18,816 bases of DNA from the NCBI GenBank assembly GCA_948759685.1, contig CAQBGY010000031.1, positions 1 through 18,816 of the forward strand, written 5' to 3'. A program made the position numbers and the translations under genes. Source of the DNA: an uncultured Eubacterium sp. GTDB taxonomy: Bacteria > Bacillota_A > Clostridia > Lachnospirales > Lachnospiraceae. Shown here piece after piece: positions 14,635 to 18,816 of the stretch (positions are counted from its first letter, which is position 1; every line of letters starts with the position of its first letter). Below the pieces are notes generated by a model that had not been told where the DNA came from, did no database searches, and worked only from the letters and a program-made list of their open reading frames with translations.

Positions 14635-17260
14635 TTTCTATAATCTCCTTAATACGTCCTGAAATCCTTTCAACTTCTTCCCAAAACTCCCTTGCAGACA
14701 TTCTTTTTGCACCTTCACCTGCCACAATCATCTGCTCAAGTGCATCTGATGTGGCAACTGTGACATTGTGTTTCCTGCCTATCTCATGCGTAACCCTTTC
14801 AATATACATATCTGCTGTTTCTGCCTCTTTTGTATACACAACATTAATATTATGGTATTTTATGATTTCCCCAGGATTTCCTTTGACTTTGTATGCATCA
14901 AATACAAGTATTAGTATGCATTGTTTATATCCCTGGTAATTACACAGTATATCCATAAGCCTGCTTCTTGCAGCATCAAGGCTCACTTTTGAAAGCTCAT
15001 TTAATTCTTCCCATGAAAAAATTATATTATACCCGTCGACAAGAAGATATTGTTTTATATCTTTGTATTTATTTTTTTTATATCTTGCCATGTTTTCCAG
15101 GTATTCTTCATCATGCTCTTTCTTTTTCCGCTTATTCCTGGCTTCATACCCAAAATTCCCCGTGGTATCACTTTTAAATTTCTTTGTAACAGCTCCAAAT
15201 GTTCTTTCAAAAATAGCCTCAAGTTCTTTATCTTCCTCTAAAGTCCCATTATAAGTTACTGTCTTTGCTGCCTTTTCCTGGCTGCTGGTTATATAATTAT
15301 ACTCCTCCTCCGTCCCCTCCGCCCTGCCTTCTTCTATATATAAATCTTTATATACTGCTTCAAGGTGCATATAATTCTTAACTTCATCCCAAGGCACATA
15401 AAAACCTGAACCATGTGCACAGAATACTGAACCTGCTGGGTTTTCTATATCTTCACCAGGATTATAACCCATATTTTCCACTACTTCCTGGCCATTATGG
15501 CATGGCATATACCCATCCAGGTTGCATGACAGCCTTCCAAGGCCGCCTGAATAAGAGTTTACTTCTGCCATATATCCAGACATAAGGGATACAGGCGCTT
15601 TGCCTTTAAGTACCTGGAAGCCCCCGTCTGCTTCAGGGCCTTCAAAAGTCCCTTCCATCTTCTGTATATCATTTATTGCCCTTCCAACACATCCAGATGG
15701 CACTTCAAGCCTGAAACTGTAATATGGCTCTAAAAGTACATTGTGTGCCTGCATCAGCCCTTGCCTTATTGCGCGGTATGTTGCCTGCCTGAAGTCACCG
15801 CCTTCTGTATGTTTAAGATGTGCCCTGCCAGCAACAAGTGTAATCTTAATATCTGTAATTGCAGAACCTGTAAGCACTCCTGGGTGTTCCCGTTCATCAA
15901 TATGTGAAAGTATAAGGCGCTGCCAGTTACGGTCAAGATAATCCTCTTTACATGCAGAAGAAATTACAATACCACTTCCCCTTTCTCCTGGTTCTAAAAG
16001 AAGATGTACCTCTGCATAATGTCTTAACGGTTCAAAATGCCCTACCCCTTCAACTGTATTTGTAATTGTTTCCTTATATACTATCCTGCCTTGCCCAAAT
16101 GAAATTTTTATATTAAAACGTTCAAGTACCAGCCGCTGTAATATTTCAAGCTGTACCTCACCCATTAACTGTACATTTGTTTCCTGGAGTTTCTCATTCC
16201 ATACTACATGGAGCTGTGGTTCTTCTTCCTCAAGCACTTTTAAACTGGAAAGCAGCTTATGGCTGTCTGTGCCATCCCCTGGTACTACCTGGAAAGTCAT
16301 TACAGGTTCTAAAACTGGCAGGCTGGAAGCCTCCTCTGCCCCCAGACATTCACCTGGATAAGTATTTTTAGGCCCTGTAACTGCACAGACCATGCCAGCT
16401 TCTGCAAAATCTGCCGTCTTATACTTTTCGCCTGAATAAATTCTTATCTGCTCAATTTTTTCTTCCGCTATAGTTTCTTTAACTTTTATGCTGCCACCTG
16501 TAATCTTCATATAGGTAAGCCTGTTTCCTTGTGCATCCCTTGCAATTTTATATACTTTCGCCCCAAAACTGCCCCCATATTGTACAGGTGCAGCATATGT
16601 GTAAAACCCTTCCATAAATTCATCTATGCCTTGCATTTTAAGCGCTGAACCAAAAAAGCATGGAAAAACTTTCCTTTCAGAAACAAGCCTTTTTATATCC
16701 TGGATTGTTACATCTCCATTTTCCATATAATAATCCAGCACTTTTTCATCTGACATAGCCAGGCTTTCGTAAAATTCTTCATCCATGCCATCCGAAAAGC
16801 TGGTACACCCGTCATCAAGCCTGTTTTTGAGTTCTTTTATAATATCTGCCCTCTCCCTGCCTGCAATATCCATTTTATTAATAAATATAAAAACAGGTAT
16901 TTTATACCTCTGTAAAAGCTTCCAAAGCGTTGATGTATGGGGCTGTACACCATCTGTCCCGCTTATTACAAGCACTGCATAATCAAGTACATTAAGAGTC
17001 CTCTCCATCTCTGCTGAAAAATCTACATGGCCTGGGGTGTCAAGAAGTGTTATCTCTGTATCTTTCCACTTAATAACTGCCTGTTTAGAAAATATTGTTA
17101 TGCCTCTCTCACGTTCAAGGCCATAGTTATCAAGAAAAGAGTCTTTATGGTCTACACGCCCTGGCTTCCTTATACTGCCTGCAAGATACAGCATCCCTTC
17201 AGATAAAGTAGTCTTCCCAGCGTCTACATGTGCTAAAATGCCCGTTACAAGCCTGTCCAC
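14624..17260 (-). CDS. EF-G/TetM-like GTPase fused to a YacP/Rae1-type NYN nuclease domain
   Basis: An 878-residue protein starting with GTG at 17260, nine bases after AAGGAGGT. Residues 1-640 follow the layout of EF-G and ribosomal protection proteins: P-loop AHVDAGKTT (10-18), RGITI (52-56), DTPGHVD (74-80), NKMD (128-131), then domains II-V, ending near VFCAHGSGFYVPW (612-624). About 100 charged, Lys/Glu-rich residues follow as a linker. From about 738 on is a complete NYN_YacP domain: LLVDGYNI (Asp742), VFDAYKVKG (Asp788), YTKEAETADMYIER (Glu814, Asp817) and ATSDALEQ (Asp839), so all acidic metal ligands are kept. TetM and TetO have about 640 residues and lack this domain. In Bacillus, YacP (Rae1) cuts mRNA in the ribosomal A site. 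Inference: the GTPase part docks on the ribosome and the nuclease part cleaves mRNA there. Tetracycline protection is possible but not shown. Confidence 0.9.
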   Translation of the reverse strand: MDRLVTGILAHVDAGKTTLSEGMLYLAGSIRKPGRVDHKDSFLDNYGLERERGITIFSKQAVIKWKDTEITLLDTPGHVDFSAEMERTLNVLDYAVLVISGTDGVQPHTSTLWKLLQRYKIPVFIFINKMDIAGRERADIIKELKNRLDDGCTSFSDGMDEEFYESLAMSDEKVLDYYMENGDVTIQDIKRLVSERKVFPCFFGSALKMQGIDEFMEGFYTYAAPVQYGGSFGAKVYKIARDAQGNRLTYMKITGGSIKVKETIAEEKIEQIRIYSGEKYKTADFAEAGMVCAVTGPKNTYPGECLGAEEASSLPVLEPVMTFQVVPGDGTDSHKLLSSLKVLEEEEPQLHVVWNEKLQETNVQLMGEVQLEILQRLVLERFNIKISFGQGRIVYKETITNTVEGVGHFEPLRHYAEVHLLLEPGERGSGIVISSACKEDYLDRNWQRLILSHIDEREHPGVLTGSAITDIKITLVAGRAHLKHTEGGDFRQATYRAIRQGLMQAHNVLLEPYYSFRLEVPSGCVGRAINDIQKMEGTFEGPEADGGFQVLKGKAPVSLMSGYMAEVNSYSGGLGRLSCNLDGYMPCHNGQEVVENMGYNPGEDIENPAGSVFCAHGSGFYVPWDEVKNYMHLEAVYKDLYIEEGRAEGTEEEYNYITSSQEKAAKTVTYNGTLEEDKELEAIFERTFGAVTKKFKSDTTGNFGYEARNKRKKKEHDEEYLENMARYKKNKYKDIKQYLLVDGYNIIFSWEELNELSKVSLDAARSRLMDILCNYQGYKQCILILVFDAYKVKGNPGEIIKYHNINVVYTKEAETADMYIERVTHEIGRKHNVTVATSDALEQMIVAGEGAKRMSAREFWEEVERISGRIKEIIENDF

Positions 17261-17309
17261 TTACTACACCTCCTTCCTGTAAAATCATTTCTATAGTTTA
17301 TAATAAAGT

Positions 17310-17338
17310 ATTATAACATATGGAATGGCATAAGTCGA
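17310..17338 (-). promoter_or_regulatory. Promoter of the GTPase-dehydrogenase-EAL operon
   Basis: Minus strand TCGACT (17338-17333), 17-base spacer, TATAAT (17315-17310) with an extended TG one base upstream of the -10. About 43 bases lie between the expected start and the GTG. No leader peptide or attenuator is visible in that short leader. The remaining gap, 17339-17540, is AT-rich and I see nothing supportable in it. Confidence 0.72.
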
Positions 17339-17540
17339 TAAATATTTAATTTCCAGTTCTCTTAAGCCTTGATAATTACGGATAAGGGAGATGAAGCCAC
17401 AAATTTCCTGCGAGATGGTTAAAACAAGCAGCTTAGAAAATGTCCATTATCCAAGGGTTTCTAATGCCCATATGAACTTGTAATAGATAATATTTAAAAT
17501 CTTATGAAATGAAACAAAGCCGTTAAACTGTGATTTTATT

Positions 17541-17669
17541 TCACAAGTCCACCGGCTCTGCGTCTAATGTGTCTGGCTCTGTTATAAGTGTTATCTGTAA
17601 ACTTTCTGTTTCAATCAATGTTTCATGTTTACATTTTTGAAAGTATAAAAGATAATTCCCCAAAAGCAT
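17541..17669 (-). CDS. Possible 42-aa ORF or gene remnant after the MerR gene
   Basis: MLLGNYLLYFQKCKHETLI...DTLDAEPVDL, 42 residues. It lies 28 bases after the stop of the MerR-type gene on the same strand, with only a weak ribosome site (GGATGGA). The composition (hydrophobic start, acidic end) looks protein-like, and the frame is closed by a stop just upstream. It may be the tail of a decayed gene or a chance frame. No family is recognised. Confidence 0.3.
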   Translation of the reverse strand: MLLGNYLLYFQKCKHETLIETESLQITLITEPDTLDAEPVDL

Positions 17670-17697
17670 AATAGCGTATCCATCCAGCTATAATTAA

Positions 17698-18447
17698 TTA
17701 CACCTTATTTTTACTGCAATACAAAACAATAGCCTGTTTGACAAAATCAGCAGTTCCATAACCACCTGCTTTGTCAATATTGTTCTTGAAGCGTTCATCA
17801 TATACATACATTTCACCCAATCCACTAAGAATTTCATTGGTACATACATAGTAGTTACCAGTTATAAATTTCTGTAATGCAGAGATTTTCTCTTGTACCT
17901 CATCGGAATTAGGAGCTAAATGTTTTAATTCTCCTAATTCTGAAAACATTGCCATCAATTCATTTGCAATTTTGCCATAACTATCCACATTTTGTGCAAT
18001 ATTCTTTTGTTTGTACTCTTGATACGCTTTGGTATTGCCCCATTTTTCTTTTACTTCTGCCTCATATTTCTCAATTTCGCTCTTGTCAAAAACATCAAAA
18101 TTCATTGTTGCTACTCCTTTTTTTAAAATTTCACGTGTAAAGGTAATAAGTTCCCCTATGTGTTTATATTTTAATTCTAACAATTCAATTTGCTGTGTAA
18201 TTACTTCTGATAGGTCAAAACCAGGGCTGTCAAGAATTGCTTTAATTTCTTTTAAAGGAAACTCTAATTCACGGAATAATAAAATATTTTGCAAACGGCT
18301 AAGCGCTGTACAGTCATACATCCGGTATCCTGCCCCGGTTACTTTTGTAGGTTTTAAAAGCCCAATTTTATCATAATAGTGAAGAGTGCGGGCAGTGATA
18401 CCAGTCAATTTAGCAACTTCATGGACAGACATAAGTTTTTTAGTCAT
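17698..18447 (-). CDS. MerR-family regulator with TipAS-type ligand domain
   Basis: A 249-residue activator. Start at the ATG at 18447, nine bases after GGAGG, which lies within the end of the upstream gene; an earlier ATG at 18468 overlaps the ribosome site. The N-terminus is a MerR winged helix (MSVHEVAKLTGITARTLHYYDKIGLLKP...GYRMYD), then LKEIKAILDSPGFDLSEVI and a dimer coiled coil to about 110. The C-terminal half (FDKSEIEKYEAEVKEKWGNTKAYQEY...GGYGTADFVKQAIVLYC) matches the TipAS antibiotic-recognition domain, a globin-like fold that binds thiopeptides and other compounds. It overlaps the DUF2268-like gene by eight bases, so the two are cotranscribed. A multidrug or stress response role is inferred. 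Confidence 0.9.
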   Translation of the reverse strand: MTKKLMSVHEVAKLTGITARTLHYYDKIGLLKPTKVTGAGYRMYDCTALSRLQNILLFRELEFPLKEIKAILDSPGFDLSEVITQQIELLELKYKHIGELITFTREILKKGVATMNFDVFDKSEIEKYEAEVKEKWGNTKAYQEYKQKNIAQNVDSYGKIANELMAMFSELGELKHLAPNSDEVQEKISALQKFITGNYYVCTNEILSGLGEMYVYDERFKNNIDKAGGYGTADFVKQAIVLYCSKNKV

Positions 18448-18775
18448 TCCAAAAGTCCTCCGTAGCATCTAAAATGTCTTTTGCTGGTAAAAGTGTTGCT
18501 TCAGTTATACTTTTACCAGTTTTCTTCAAATAATGCTTTACTAAATGATAACCGCAGGCATATCCAGCGCAATAAGGTAAACCCACTTGTGGAAAATTTT
18601 GTAATTTAGCCAGTTCATCGCCATAAAGATAAGCATTGAGATTTTCAAATCCTTGAACATTTAATCCTTCTTGAATAATAGGTTTGATATATCCGTTCAA
18701 AGTTGTCATATCTGTTTTTGCCACCCAGGGGCCTGCCTTATCTTCACCATATAAAGAAACCGCAAAATTTTCCAC
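18440..18775 (-). CDS. DUF2268-like putative Zn-protease, C-terminal fragment
   Basis: The C-terminal part of a protein resembling DUF2268 (YjaZ-type predicted zinc-dependent proteases). Seen: ENFAVSLYGEDKAGPWV, then FPQVGLPYCAGYACGYHLVKHYL and KSITEATLLPAKDILDATEDFW, the pattern of the family's C-terminus. The HExxH zinc site would lie further upstream and is not in the window. The apparent GTG at 18775 is not a credible start: the frame stays open to the window end, and everything from 18763 on is an inverted copy of 18548-18601, so the true upstream coding sequence is replaced. Trust the gene only up to about 18762-18772. The pairing with a TipAS-type MerR gene is common in Firmicutes (from memory). 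Confidence 0.6.
   Translation of the reverse strand: MENFAVSLYGEDKAGPWVAKTDMTTLNGYIKPIIQEGLNVQGFENLNAYLYGDELAKLQNFPQVGLPYCAGYACGYHLVKHYLKKTGKSITEATLLPAKDILDATEDFWND
18548..18601 (+). repeat. 54-bp inverted repeat, inner copy
   Basis: Begins ATAACCGCAGGC and ends GGAAAATTTTG; identical to the reverse complement of 18763-18816. This copy encodes the conserved part of the DUF2268-like protein in frame, so it is the genuine one. Confidence 0.95.
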
Positions 18776-18816
18776 AAGTGGGTTTACCTTATTGCGCTGG
18801 ATATGCCTGCGGTTAT
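18763..18816 (-). repeat. 54-bp inverted repeat, terminal copy (reaches window end)
   Basis: Exact reverse complement of 18548-18601, 161 bases away. The homology starts at CAAAATTTTC, whose core AAAATTTT is a palindrome, and runs to the last base. It is consistent with a fold-back chimera at a contig end; a real inverted duplication is not excluded. Confidence 0.95.

Noticed and set aside
14624..17260. Plain tetracycline-resistance gene of the tet(M)/tet(O) class
   Set aside because: The GTPase half is related, but the protein is about 240 residues longer with a linker and NYN domain, lies in a chromosomal-type operon and lacks a tet(M)-type leader attenuator. Resistance activity cannot be claimed from sequence.
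18763..18816. Extension of the DUF2268-like protein upstream of 18775 (frame open to the window end)
   Set aside because: This stretch is the reverse complement of the gene's own downstream part, so the encoded peptide is antisense and not real.

Overview
The window looks like a chromosomal segment of a low-GC Firmicute, most likely a Lachnospiraceae-type gut Clostridium. The evidence is the greA-lysS pair, GTG/TTG starts behind strong AGGAGG sites, an EF-G-like GTPase fused to a YacP/Rae1-type NYN nuclease, and a mobile block of the Tn1549-like ICE type. Almost every gene is on the minus strand. Family names come from reading the sequence alone; no database search was run.

Left half (1-8230), accessory DNA. 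It opens inside an IS91-like (Y2 HUH) transposase with a small acidic downstream ORF and a long hairpin. Next are an AT-rich cargo gene with a variant HNH-like zinc site (1248-2642), an unrecognised gene (2676-3341), a small conserved-looking gene (3442-3804) and a divergent XRE-type regulator (3974-4180) with a clear operator and promoter between them. Then comes a replication/partition operon read leftward: DUF6075-like gene, small gene, parA, parB, RepA_N-type repA, small membrane protein. Junctions overlap or abut, suggesting translational coupling. Inside repA lies a tandem array of seven 23-bp units, a strong candidate for the element's replication origin. Upstream of the operon are a cluster of hairpins, a terminator-like stem and two sets of short direct repeats (8153-8218), just before the 3' end of lysS. 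This looks like the right end of an integrated element, although no integrase is visible.

Middle (8262-11390), chromosomal core: lysS and greA (minus, consensus promoter) and a divergent HAD phosphatase (plus, own promoter and terminator).

Right-middle (11389-17260), one apparent three-gene operon with a consensus-like promoter at 17310-17338. It encodes a TetM/EF-G-like GTPase fused to a C-terminal NYN nuclease domain, an iron-type alcohol dehydrogenase, and a membrane EAL protein with a degenerate GGDEF region. The GTPase-nuclease fusion is the most interesting protein here. YacP/Rae1 is a ribosome-associated mRNA endonuclease in Bacillus, so the fusion suggests a one-polypeptide factor that docks in the ribosomal A site and cuts mRNA there.

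Right end (17541-18816): a TipAS-type MerR regulator overlapping the end of a DUF2268-like gene. The last 54 bases of the window are an exact inverted copy of 18548-18601, with an AAAATTTT palindrome at the junction. This is most simply a fold-back assembly or amplification artefact at a contig end, so sequence beyond about 18763 should not be trusted.
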